Source of the DNA: Myxocyprinus asiaticus
Taxonomy: Eukaryota > Chordata > Actinopteri > Cypriniformes > Catostomidae
Direction: 5' to 3'
Assembly: GCF_019703515.2 (NCBI RefSeq)
Contig: NC_059372.1
Span: 24,650,931-24,714,930 of the forward strand
DNA length: 64,000 nucleotides
Each line of letters begins with the position of its first letter. Position 1 is the stretch's first letter. The position numbers and the translations under genes are program-made. Under the pieces are notes generated by a model. It was not told the DNA's origin, made no database searches, and saw only the letters and a program-made list of their open reading frames with translations. Shown here piece after piece: positions 1 to 11,255 of the stretch.

Positions 1-895
1 TCACTGAGGAACTCGCATGGTCTGTCCACACTGAGGCCGTTGTGAAGAAGGCTCATCAGCGCCTCTTCTTCCTGAGACAGCTGAGGAAGTTTGGAATGAA
101 CCGCCACATCCGCACACGGTTCTACACCAGCACTGTAGAGAGCATCCTGACTAGCTGCATCTCCGCTTGGTACGGCAATAGCACCGCCCACAAACACAAA
201 GCCCTGCAAAGAGTGGTGCGAACTGCCAGACACATCATCGGAGGTGAGCTTCCCTCCCTCCAGGACATAAATACCAGGCGGTGTGTGAAAAAAGCTCGGA
301 GGATCATCAGAGACTCCAGCCACCCAAGCCATGAGCTGCTCTCACTGCTACCATCAGGCAGGCGGTATCGCAGCATCAGGACCCGCACCAGCCGACTTCA
401 TGACAGCTTCTTCCCCCAAGCAATCAGACTTTTGAACTCTTGATCTCTCAGGATCAATATACATCAGCACTGCACTTTATTACTCTTACTCTTATATCTC
501 ACACCGGACTATCATAAATTATATTATTATTATATTATATTCTCTCTTAACAACTTACTATCAACCGACAGCCTGAATGTCAATACAGTACAATACAACC
601 TACTGTACATTTTATATATACTATATATACAATTTTTTATTGTAGAATGTGTATTCTATATTGTGTGTATTGTATAATGTACATTGTATGTTATTATTTG
701 TATGTTGTGTTATGTGTAATTATGTGTATATTAGATTTTAAATTGTGTTGTGTAAATCTGAAGTTTATTGTAAATTGGTATACGTCTCATCACTGTCACG
801 ACTACTATGTTGCTCGGAACTGCACCCAAGAATTTCACACACTATAGCACTTGTGTATATGGTTGTGTGACAATAAAAGAGATTTGATTTGATTT
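1..895 (+). mobile_element. LINE 3' end (Rex1/L2-like), 5'-truncated by window edge
   Basis: Bases up to 443 encode the C-terminal tail of a fish non-LTR retrotransposon reverse transcriptase: a KKAHQRLFFLRQL block, then FYTSTVESILT, CISAWYG, and the SLLPSGRRYRS and FFPQAIRLLN blocks typical of this tail. A roughly 450-bp AT-rich 3' UTR follows and ends in a short GATTTGATTTGATTT repeat, the kind of 3' tail these LINEs use. The catalytic part would lie left of the window. A second, more decayed copy of this 3' end is at 37216-37790. The clade name is from memory; the LINE assignment itself is firm. Confidence 0.85.
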
Positions 896-1540
896 TTGAC
901 TCACCAAAACTGGACAGTAGATGATTGGAAAAACATCACCTGGTCTGACAAATCTGTATTTCTGCGGAGGTACACAAATAGTAGGCCCACTGCAGCCTTA
1001 GTTTCCTGTTCTTGGATGACAGAAGTGGAACCCAATGTGGTCTTCTGCTGTTGTAGCCCATCCTCCTCAAGGTTCGTCGTGTTGCACATTCTGAGATGCT
1101 ATTCTGCACACTACAATTGTACAGAGGGATTATCTGAGTTACCGTAGCCTTTCTGTTAGCTCGAACCAGTCTGGCCATTCTCCGTTGTCCTCTCTCATCA
1201 ACAAGTTGTTTTTGTCCACTGAACTGCCGCTCGCTGGTTTGTTTTTTTGTTTTCCGCACCATTCTCTATACACTCTAGAGACTCTTGTGCATGAAAATCC
1301 CAGGAGATCAGCAGTTACAGAAATACTCAAACCAGCCCGCCTGGCACCAACAATCATGCAACAGTCTAAATCACTGAGATTCACATTTTTCCACAATCTG
1401 ATGGTTGATGTGAACATTAACTGAAGCTCCTGACCCATATCTGCACGATTTTATACATTACACTGCTTCAACACAATTGGCTGATTAGATAATTGAATAA
1501 GTAGATGTACAGGTGTACCAAATGAAGTGGCCAGTCAGTG
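896..1540 (-). mobile_element. Tc1-like transposon relic with internal inversion
   Basis: Minus-strand frames between 1438 and about 985 read as the N-terminal half of a Tc1-type transposase, with a helix-turn-helix region (ISVTADLLGFS) and the downstream RRMGYNSRRPHWVPLLS and NRKLRLQWA blocks, in several frames. The right end has a Tc1-style terminus starting CACTGACTGGCCACTTCA beside a TA. The next transposase segment (HQNWTVDDWKNITWSDKS, which contains the first catalytic Asp) lies at 899-970 on the plus strand, so the element is rearranged. The left side abuts the LINE tail at 895. No functional protein is possible. Confidence 0.75.
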
Positions 1541-1542
1541 TA

Positions 1543-2539
1543 TTTTAAATATTGTCAACAGGCTGAAAAATATCTAGATATAATTTTTGTAGCCATATCG
1601 CCCAGCCCAGCCCTACTGTGACATAACTAAAGCCTACTGGTGATTAAAAAAAAAGAAAGAAGGTATAAGCCCTTCAATATGCCCCGCATGAAATGAGGAT
1701 TCAATAGGAAATACATCAGGGGACAGAAAACTCCACTTGTCAAATTATTTTTACAGGGTCTTTAAGTACCTGTGTTTAAGCATTCAATAATAAGGGTTCA
1801 ATAACAGTATGGGCTCATGGTGTTGAGTTTGAGGAAAAGGGCTTTTTCTTGTCAATCATGACACTTTACTACCAGCAAACCAAGTCAGTTTCCTTATAGC
1901 ACTCGGAGGACAACTTGCTATTAATAAATCTCAAGATAGACGTCACAAATTCCTGATGACACTGGCATCTCACTTGTTACTATGCAGGCTATCAATGCAT
2001 AACAACAACAGTGAATCACAATTTTTCATACAAACAAAGAGTCAACAGTTGGTTTCCCACAGAATCACTGTATCACCTGTTGCAGAAAGGTAGCCGTTTT
2101 GACTGAACTCATTACGAGTCATAAGTTAAACACTGCTTAATCCTGTTCTGTACACACAGATTTCAGTTATTTAGGAGACTTACAATCGCATTCTAAAATC
2201 ATACTCAATCCCTAAAAATTCAGGTAGTGACAACCAAATTTTCATTAAACCTGTGTAATATGTACAGAACTTATCTGAAAAACTACTAGTTAATGTTTTG
2301 CTGTAGTTGCTTCCACCAGCCCTGGGTTCAAGGGGCAACCAATAAAATATGTTTCAGAAAGAGCATGTCATTTAAAAGCAGCAGTTTAATGAGCATACAC
2401 AAACACAGGTGCAATTGTCAGTGGTGGTTTACTAATAATTGCTGGATAATAACATGTCTCAACTCATTAGATTGGCTAAAAAAAGCTAACAACTAACATG
2501 TTAAACTGCATCTATGTTTCTTGTTTACAGTCATGAGAT
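1543..2539. other. Gene-free intronic sequence
   Basis: AT-rich sequence inside the predicted fourth intron of eif4g3. I see no exon, RNA gene or clear transposon terminus here. Confidence 0.5.
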
Positions 2540-2547
2540 ACTATAAC

Positions 2548-3575
2548 TAGGGATGCTCCGATCGATCGGCCACCAATCGGTATCAGCCGATATTCGTGTC
2601 CTATGACTTGATTGGTGATCGCTCATGTCACAAAGACGAGCGGCTCTTTTAAGGCTTGAGCAGCACTTTAATGGCATTATGGAGTATGGGGAATACTGGC
2701 AGTGTTGTAAAAATATGAAAAGTTTGTGTACTGTACTGTTAATGTGGCATTTCACATGTGACAAGGCAAAGGGAAAACAGCGCAAGCTGTGAAACGGTCC
2801 TTATTATCGTTCATAGTGGCAGCTTCTCAGACTCCATCGGGCATAGGCATCTCAGTAATAACTCTAGTTACAAGATGTGGTGTAATTCAGACATTTTTAT
2901 TAAATATCTCCCGATTAAACAGCATTATAAATAGTATCACCTGTAGAGTTCAGAAACATGCGCTTTTTCTTCGCTTTCCTTTCATCTCTTGCCCTCATGA
3001 GAGAGAGCGCACGTGTTCCCCTCATTAAAGTTCAAGCAGCAACAAGTGAAAATGAACTATTAATACAATCATCCAACTAAATAAAAAGGCAGGGAAGGAA
3101 TTTATGAATAATAATTATTTATACAATATTACGATACCATAAAATAATGTATTAAATCAAATGCAAAAATAAAAAAGAAATATGGAATAATAATTATATG
3201 AAATAATGACAATGAATCAATAACCAAAAATGTCACATTAAGTTTGTCTTTAGTTTGACACTAAGCTTCATTTTTTATGGGGCTATCTATCTTAACATAG
3301 AATATATATTTAACCTATACATGTTTTAAAGTATTTAAAAAAGCTTTTTTAATATGACTTTTTAAACTTTTTTTGTAAGCAAAAACTAGGCAAATTGATA
3401 TTACTGGGAAGAGGAAAATTCAATTAAAAGTGACAGTGTGCAGAAAGCTTACATATAGCCAGTTATGAAACAGATCCTGATAAAAGGTGAAATGATCGAA
3501 TCGGGATCGGCAGATCCGGTGACAAGAAGATCGGTGATCGTATTGGCTGTAAAATTCCTGATCGGAGCATCCCTA
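2548..3575. mobile_element. hAT-type non-autonomous DNA transposon
   Basis: The ends are inverted repeats: TAGGGATGCTCCGATCGATC at the left, and the reverse complement of TAGGGATGCTCCGATCAGGA at the right. The flanks carry an 8-bp duplication, ACTATAAC (2540-2547) and GCTATAAC (3576-3583), differing at one base. TAGGG-type ends with 8-bp duplications are the hAT signature. The 1,028-bp interior has no transposase reading frame, so this copy would depend on a helper. Confidence 0.85.
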
Positions 3576-3583
3576 GCTATAAC

Positions 3584-4475
3584 GCTACAATTTTCACTAT
3601 TTTGCAAGTTCCGGGTAGTAGGAGGGACGTCTTTCTTCCTTCCACACTATTAAGCTGCAAATAAGTGCAGCTGTTACTCCCAAAACTTTGTAGTGTGTGC
3701 ACTGCCAAGGAGTCACAAGTGTCTAAAGGCCAAAGTACACTTCAGTTTTCCACGTGTTGGTTTCCCTTACAAAAATCAAGAGTTCATGGAAAATTTGCTG
3801 CAAACTTGAAAAATTCACCACTGATCATTTTAATATGCAAATGAGCTTTGCGACAAGCTTCCGGCAAATTGTCCATTGTTGACAAGTAGGGCAAGTAAGG
3901 GGCTGTTCATGCGTTTTTGTGTACGTCCAAACATGCGCTGGAAGGACGTCTTTGACCTTTGCGCCGCATCTCACTTTATTTTTCAGCATCTCGTGCAGGG
4001 CCACCGCATTTAGACAATATGTCAAGTTAAAAAGAACTTCAATATTTATAAATGCATCTCTAGACACCCGCGTTCTGTTTCACCATTCGTTGCACTGCAT
4101 CTAGCTTTTTTTAGCGCAGGTGTCACAAAAATGTAACATTCTGAAGAAGTTCAGGTTGCAAAGAGGACTTGTCATTGTTAAACATGATTTCAGATTTTTT
4201 TGTTTTTCAACTGGCAAATTTTTAGCATTTGCTAAACGATAAGCCAATGTTTTTTCCCTTTTGCTCTGGTGTGCAGACAATAATTTCACAAGTTAAATGT
4301 TAAACTATTTAAAAATCAAAGCATTACATAGAAGCTAATAAACCACAGCAGTGTAACTCCATGCACATGACAATACTAGCATTCGCTGCCTCATGGAAAT
4401 GTGTATCAGCCCGGGCAGAGCACATATTAGGTTTAGCACTTAAAATTACGTATTTTCAATTGTATGTGTATCCTA
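3584..4475. other. Gene-free stretch with transposon-end fragments
   Basis: At about 3724 there is an AAGGCCAAAGTACACTTC block resembling the ends of the small element at 10877-11255, and near 3899 a GGGGCTGTTCATGCG block resembling another fish inverted-repeat end. I could not pair either into a bounded element. No gene is seen. Confidence 0.4.
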
Positions 4476-5023
4476 CACTCACTGAGCACTTTATTAGGAA
4501 CACTATCGTCCTACTAAAGTGCCCGACGTGGTCTTCTGCTGTTGTAGCCCATCCGCCTCAAGGTTTGACGTGTTGTGCATTCTGAGATGCTATTCTGCTC
4601 ACTACAATTGTAAAGAGTGGTTATCAGAGTTACCGTGGGCTTTCTGTCAGCTTGAACCAGTCTGGCCATTCTCCGTTGACCACTCTCATCAACAAGGCAT
4701 TACCATCTGCAGAACTGCCGTTCACTGGATGTTGTTTTTTGTATCATTCTCTTTACACTTTAGAGACTATTGTGCATGAAAATCCCAGGAGATCAGCAGT
4801 TACAGAAATACTCAAACCAGCCCATCTGGCACCAACAATCATGCCACGGTCAAAATCACCGAGATCACATTTTTCTCCATTCTGATGGTTGATGTGAACA
4901 TTTACTGAAGCTGCTGACCCATATCTGCACGATTTTATGCATTGCACTGCTGCCACACGATCGGCGGATTAGATAATCGCATGAATAAGTAGGTGTACTG
5001 GTGTTCATAAAGTGCTCAGTGAG
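4476..5023 (-). mobile_element. Internally deleted Tc1-like element
   Basis: Inverted ends share CTCACTGAGCACTTTAT at both sides next to TA dinucleotides (4474-4475 and 5024-5025). The interior keeps only the 5' part of the transposase on the minus strand (ISVTADLLGFSCTIVSKV, then the MGYNSRRP-coding block near 4519-4560). That block runs almost directly into the left end, so the catalytic half is deleted. It belongs to the same general family as the relic at 896-1540. At about 550 bp it is a short non-autonomous derivative. Confidence 0.8.
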
Positions 5024-5750
5024 TATGTTGTTGGTAGTTACAGTTTGATTATTTTTGTTTGACTTTAATGTGAGTGATTTTATCATCTGAAGATCGATGC
5101 ACTGTGCTAAGCTCATATCACACTGTGAACTTTATTTCCTGCTATTTTGAGTAGTGTTTGTTGCAGATCCATTGCAATAAACTTTCTTTATTCCCAAGCC
5201 CCAACAAGTAAACGAATAACTGTTTGTGAACCCTCACGGTTAACCAAATATTAAAATGGTTCCCGAGCACATGCCTACTTTAAAAGGCTGAGCGCTCGTC
5301 AGTGCGTGATACGGAGTTGCACAATGAAGAAAGTATTTCCATAGCCTTAACTTTAGATGGAAGGTGCCCAAAGTTTGAATTTGACTTGACATGCAGATCA
5401 CTCCAACCCACAGAAAACCTTTATAAAGATACTAACAAGAAAAGCCTTAATACAATGTTTGAATCAGTCTACACAAAAATATAGTGCAAATGATGATATT
5501 AAGTTTACAGGTTTACATTCTAAAAGCAGGTGAAAGGAACCTGCCTCAGGTAAACAGTCTAGTCAAGAGTTGTCTGAAACTCTTAAAGAGAAGGTGCTGG
5601 AATTAAACCACAAACACAAAGCAATTTGACACTCAGGGTGTGGCAAATAGAGCAGAGCTCACTTAAGGACAGTCACCATATGCATCAGCATATTGCTCTT
5701 TAAACACACAGATGTTAACTGCATTATCTGCAGATGCACCACAACTCTAA

Positions 5751-6321
5751 AGTCCCGTTCACACCGCCAGTGATACACAGCGACAAAGACCCACAATCTC
5801 ATTCATTTTCAACGAGAGCAGAGCGACTTCCGACGACATAAGCATTATTAACCTTTGGTGACAAGATGTGGCGACTTTATGCAAATGATTGTGGAGCTCA
5901 CGTCAACCGTCTCCTGTGAGATACTGATGTCGAGTGCAAGGAAGATAGAGAAGTTTTAATGTTTTGAGGGATTTCACTGTTCAGTATCATTTGTCTGTAA
6001 CCACATGCATAGATATAATAAAATAATGATGTGTGTCAGAAACTGTTGGCATTCTGAGTGAGATTGATTCATATATTGATAGACTGTTAATCTTGTACAT
6101 GATATGATGCACTGAGCACTGCTGCAGTTTTTATAAAAGTACTCTCCCTTGCAGAATGTTAGTTTTTAGAGGCAAGAAAACTGGTGCCTTGTCAAATTAT
6201 AATAATATCTTTTTACCAGCAGTGCATCTCATCTGTGATCAGATTTTCTAAAGCTATGGCCCACTAGCGACTTACAGTACAGAGACTAGCGACATCCAGC
6301 GACAATGGTGTGAATGGGGCT
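5751..6321. mobile_element. Short inverted-repeat element (MITE), superfamily unclear
   Basis: The left end reads AGTCCCGTTCACACCGCCAG and the right end, reverse-complemented, AGCCCCATTCACACCATTGT, with GCGAC motifs repeated inside both ends. No coding capacity is visible. I could not settle the target duplication, so the superfamily is open. Confidence 0.6.
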
Positions 6322-7814
6322 CAAATGGCACCAATGAGAGGGGGCCAGTAACAAGAGACAGTATGACTTGACATGAGTGTTTACACCCTTTAAAACTTGG
6401 AGAAGTTTTGCATGTATACAGATCAAAAAGTGTGAAATAAAGGGCTACAATGACAAGTAATCTTTGCGAGTATATAAGAGAAAGTAAATTGTGAGCATTC
6501 ATGTACCTGCAGCAGAAGTATAGAGATACTGGAAAAGCAATAATCTTAAAGAAGAACAGAGACGTTTCCATTCACAGCAAAGATCTAGGTCAAATTCAGA
6601 GAGATTTCCTTTCCACAGGGTTGGAGAACTATACAGATGACAAATCAAGCCATAGTTTCAGAGTCCGTTCTATTGGGTAGTCCTTACTACCCAAGACTTA
6701 GTCCGCTCACACCAAATAATATAACTACCTTTCTACAAGTTTGAACATAACGGTTGACTCTTAAACCTTTGTCTGCCTTTGAACTGACACAATACAGTGT
6801 TCATACACCTTTGACCAATTCATCTCTGTGACTTTCAGTCAGTTTGTGATTCCTGGATAAGGATTTTAAAAATCAATTAACAAAGAAATTGCACTTATAA
6901 AGAGCAATTTATAGACAATAAATATTTGAGAAATATTTTACAAAACATTTTTAATTCACTATAAAATCTTAAGATTTTATTAATTTCCATATTTTTTCCA
7001 GGCCTGGAAATTACTATTAAAAAAATCCCTGATACTTCCAGGTTTCCATGACTGTGGGAAGCCTGACAACACTTCTAAATTCTCCCTGGTCTCAAAATAC
7101 TTGTAACAGACACCGCAACTCCATTGCACTCAAACTGACCAGCCTTTTAATTTATCTAAACATAATGGGTTACTGAGAGTCTCAATACCACACATCACAT
7201 TATTTAGCTAACATTTGGAATCTAGAGATTACTTTAATATTAAATTGCTAAGATGCTTTTTTTTTTTTTTTAAACAAATTTTAAGGACTGTGTCCAGCGG
7301 ATCTCTCTAGAACAAGCTACCTGTTCTTTCACAGGCAGAAAACAATGATGCTTTTAATAATCAGACCGAATTACTTCATTTTAATTGAATAATACTGTCT
7401 AGTTTTTGAATAAAACAAGCAATATATTACTGCAATACTCTTTCATCACAACACTGAATTGATTCGATGAGACATTTATCTACTGTCTGCTACAAAAATC
7501 TCAATATTTTTCAGCCTATTGACAAAGTTTGATATAGATCTCGATAATTATGTATTTGTTCTGAAATGGCTCAAAAGTGTTCTTTTTAAACAGAGGAACT
7601 ATCATTTTATCCAAACAGCCACTGTAGCCAAGCAGATTCAATATTTTAAAGCCATTGAATAAAAATCTATTTAAAAATATTGAAGGCATGTTTCCATAAA
7701 GTTTTTCACTAAAATCAACAAGGGAGAATGAGAATTAATAATTTTCATTAATAAGCACTTTTATATATTTATATATAGTATATATACACATGTATATAAT
7801 CGCATACTCTAATA
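6322..7814. other. Gene-free intronic sequence
   Basis: AT-rich, with scattered homopolymer runs (for example poly-T near 7258). I see no exon or bounded transposon. Confidence 0.5.
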
Positions 7815-8200
7815 TTTCATTGGACCGTCTTTAGCTTTGATTAAAGCATGCATTCGTTGTGGCATTGTTTCGACAACCTTATGAAACATCACAACATTTA
7901 TTTCCGTCCAGTTGCATTAATTTTTGGCCAAGATATTGTACTGATGACGAGAGTCGAACCACTCCGTAAAGTCTTCTCCAGCACATCCCAAAGACTTTTA
8001 ATGGGGTTAAGGTCAGGCCAATTCCTTTGTGAAAATGATTACTCATGCTCCCTGAATTTGTCCTGCTTCAAACACATGAAATTCAAGAACTGACTGTTCA
8101 CTTGCTGCCTAATATCCCACCACTTGACAGGTGCCATTATAAAGAGATAATAAATGTTATTCACTTCACCTGTCAGTGGTTTTAATGTTGCGGCTGAATA
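7815..8200 (-). mobile_element. Tc1-like relic, internally deleted
   Basis: On the minus strand the right-hand part starts with a terminus related to CAGCCGCAACATTAAAACC and runs into leader sequence. The left-hand part (7815-8010) is the decayed C-terminal end of a Tc1 transposase: a P-D-L-N-P-I-like block near 8010 and a VVETMPQRMHALIKAKDG-like tail near 7830-7880. The catalytic core is missing. A left terminus was not identified, so that boundary is approximate. Confidence 0.65.
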
Positions 8201-8498
8201 GTGAATATACAGTATATACATAATATACAACAATACATAGTAGCTTAATAAAAAGCATTATTTACCTTCATATATTTTTACTAAACCATTTTTTGTCAAT
8301 GAACAAGGAGTGCAAAACCAATTTTTTGGAAGCCAGTTGAATATTACATAATACTAAATTATTACTGTGGGAACCAGTCAAGTTTATTATTGTAGTAGAA
8401 CACTGAATTATCATTATTATTTGGAGGATTAGTTTTGCTTTATATAAAAGTCAAATATTTCAGTCCTATTTACTTCGCCTTCACCTGAAGCTTTTATT

Positions 8499-8692
8499 TT
8501 ACATTTACATTTATGTATTTGGCAGACGCTTTTATCCAAAGCGACTTACAGTGCACTTATTACAGGGACAATACCCCCGGAGCAATCTGGAGTTAAGTGC
8601 CTTGCTCAAGGACACAATGGTGGTGGCTGTGGGGATTGAACCAGCAACCTTCTGATTACCAGTTATGTGCTTTAGCCCACTACCACTCCATT
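8499..8692 (-). repeat. tRNA-derived SINE (V-SINE/HAmo-like)
   Basis: Read on the minus strand, a tRNA-like head with a B-box-like GGTTCAATCCCC is followed by the widely conserved fish segment CTGTAAGTCGCTTTGGATAA and then AAGCGTCTGCCAAATACAT, ending in ATTTACATTTACAT-type tail repeats. This matches SINEs common in cyprinids. The family name is from memory. Confidence 0.75.
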
Positions 8693-9499
8693 ATTTTCAC
8701 GCTGAAAGTGCTGTTTGGTATTTAATAGTTCACAATGTAATGCATCTAGTGAATGCTGTCATCTCCTCCTCTTCTCATATACTGTGCCGTTTTAGAGTTA
8801 TATAATAAATAAGCGCAAATGCTTGAACCTGCAGTACTTTTAATTTCACAATGTATGTGAACTGCTCTAAAAGAGCTAAAAACACGAGCCCATAAGCCCA
8901 GCGCGTGCACAGAACTTTGCATCACCCGATTATTCTGAATCACAGACAGACCATGATTCTCAGTCTTTAACTGCAGCCTTTTGCAGTTTAACAATCACAT
9001 TGCAATATAAACAAAATTGCTTAATTTTACATGGTTAGCAAAATAATTGCAATTATATCGTGAATATTCTGTATATGGCCCAGCCCTACTATCTGCCTTC
9101 CCTTTCTTGTTAAAATGGGGTTTACAAATTATGGGCTGGCTCTCAGGCCATGAGTCAAAGCTTATAACAGTTTATGGTTAAAAAAATAATATAACTACTA
9201 AAATGCTTCACAAAGCATTAATGCAGGGTTCTACGGTAGTACTGATTTTGGCTCATCATGTCTCTGTAATGTTTACATGTGCCGCAGAACATCAACATTA
9301 CTTAATTGTTTTTGACACTTCTGAGGATTTGTAGAGATAATTGTACATGTTAAAGGATTAATTGCTTTTTCTGCATGGGAAAACTGAGTAAAATGTAACA
9401 GAACAAAGTGCTTAGTAATCAATGTTTAAAAGTTGAAATAAGTATATAAAAAAGAGAGAGTTCTATAACTAAGAAACAGACACACTAGAGAACAATGAA
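8693..9499. other. Gene-free intronic sequence
   Basis: No exon is found. The minus-strand open frame near 8746-8994 is not supported by splice sites or composition. A fragment ending GGCCCAGCCCTA near 9076-9087 resembles a hAT end, but no partner was identified. Confidence 0.4.
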
Positions 9500-9504
9500 A
9501 AAAA

Positions 9505-9563
<59 letters not shown>

Positions 9564-9572
9564 TAATAATAA
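9500..9572. repeat. (AAAT)n / (AAT)n microsatellite
   Basis: An uninterrupted run of AAAT units passes into AAT units and then AT. Simple repeat only. Confidence 0.95.
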
Positions 9573-9589
9573 TATAATATATATAGTTA

Positions 9590-10165
9590 AAAGTATCTTT
9601 ATCTTGTTTTCCAGCCAAAATTGCTAAACATCCTTAAAGGAAAATTCCAGGTTCAATATGAGTTAAGCTCAATTAAGAGCATTTGTGCCATAATGTCGAT
9701 TTCCACAAAAAATGTATCGTCCCTCATAAAAAAGAAATTGTGGTTACATTATTACAACTGTAATACCCTGTAATGCCAGCATTGGATATAACTTTGCACA
9801 AATAAGGTTAATAAGCAATTTTATGACACTAAAATCATGTTAACACGTATAATGTTTACATTTTGTAGCTTTATTTGTGAAACTTTGTGTATTTTAGCGT
9901 TTGTGGACTAGCCCCATTTCTTTCAATTGTAATTCCCTTACTGTAACCGTTTTTTTTTTTTTTTTTTTTTTTTCAATAAATGATTTTGAAAAATCAAAAT
10001 ATTTTTTTGTGGTTTTGGTAAGCAAAACTTTTTTTCAGAGAATATATCTTAAATATATGTGTATTTTGTCTTGTGTACTGGGAAAACAGGATTTGCTTAA
10101 AGGCAAATGTATCTTGTTTTAAGGATGTTTAGATATTTTTACTGGAAAACAAGTATCGATATCTA
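9590..10165. mobile_element. Fold-back element with nested MITE
   Basis: The outer arms at 9590-9637 and 10118-10165 are inverted copies containing CTTGTTTTCCAG and AAACATCCTTAA. Within the left arm begins a TTAAAGGAAAATTCCAGGTT block typical of another short cyprinid element; a sister block with the same layout starts at 11475. A poly-T tract (9951-9973) lies inside. No coding capacity. Confidence 0.5.
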
Positions 10166-10618
10166 CATTTTATCAGCACAATAAACTTACCTAAATTTAC
10201 CTAGCACATTAAACATAGCAGAGCAGTGAATCCACCCATTGACAACCAGGTCCAACATTCCATCAAGGCACACAAACTGGTCAACATGCAAGCTAACTAA
10301 ATAAATAATTTATAGAGCAAGCACTTTAAAGAATTGTCAATCAGACCGACAAGAACACATTCAGAGGAAATAAACTGAAATGGAGGATTCTGCTGTCTTT
10401 GGGGTGGACTGGCAGCTGCAGTGCAGTTGACTGGGCAAGAAGCAAAAGATGTTGAGAGAGAAACTGAGGACTTCATGCCATACATTTTCCTCAAGACTGC
10501 AAATTACCTGAATGGGTCTGAATCCTCCCTTGAATATTGAAGCAGGAAAGAGAAAGAAGCTAATGGGATAATGCACTAACTGGTATGGAGGGTAGAGACT
10601 AACATAGACACGTACTGT

Positions 10619-10642
10619 AAACACACACACACACACACACAC
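10619..10642. repeat. (AC)n microsatellite
   Basis: A short run of AC dinucleotides. Confidence 0.9.
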
Positions 10643-10876
10643 TTAAGGAGAGATCTGCAGTACAGGGCATGCAAAGAGTCTTTCCTTCAGGGAAAGCTTC
10701 TTAAAAAAAAAAAACAAGAGGGTACTATGCTCTGCTTTTTAAGTAGGCAAGTGTCATCATCCTTATGTGGCAACACACAATAAATGTGCACTGAAATCCA
10801 TTAACTCTGAAAGAACTTCAGCACAATCTGATAAAAAGCAATGGGAGAAAAACACGTTTTTGTGAACAACTGAAGG

Positions 10877-11255
10877 AAGGCCCAAGTATACTTCCTTTTC
10901 TGTGATCGGATGGCTGTCAGTTGACCGCCTTGCCTTTCAAAGTACACTCTTTTGACCACGAGCAGATACAAAATAACGCGCACAGACGAGGACTGTCCGC
11001 GTGCGATTCAGATTTTCGACATGTTGACAGTCCTCGTCTGTGCACATCATTGCCGCATGCGCTAGCCATTGGCTGTACTAAAAGAATATTACAAAGCAGT
11101 CATAGAGCGCAAGCATCCGCTCGCGGTCAAGAGTATAGCCGGGCCTTCCTTCAATTGCACAGGCCTCGCAGACTGTGATGATGATGAAATTTGCATCACG
11201 CATACTGTGCGCCGAGCAATGAGCAGTGCGGACAACCAAAGTATACTTTGGCCTT
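10877..11255. mobile_element. Short inverted-repeat element with internal hairpin
   Basis: The ends AAGGCCCAAGTATACTT and, reverse-complemented, AAGGCCAAAGTATACTTTGG are inverted repeats. An internal perfect 18-bp inverted repeat lies at 10980-10997 and 11026-11043. The element is more CpG-rich than its flanks. It has no transposase; the two plus-strand open frames inside show no family features. Confidence 0.65.

Noticed and set aside
647..847. Cys/Tyr-rich small plus-strand frame
   Set aside because: It falls in the AT/GT-rich 3' UTR of the LINE and the equivalent UTR copy at 37540-37700 does not preserve it.
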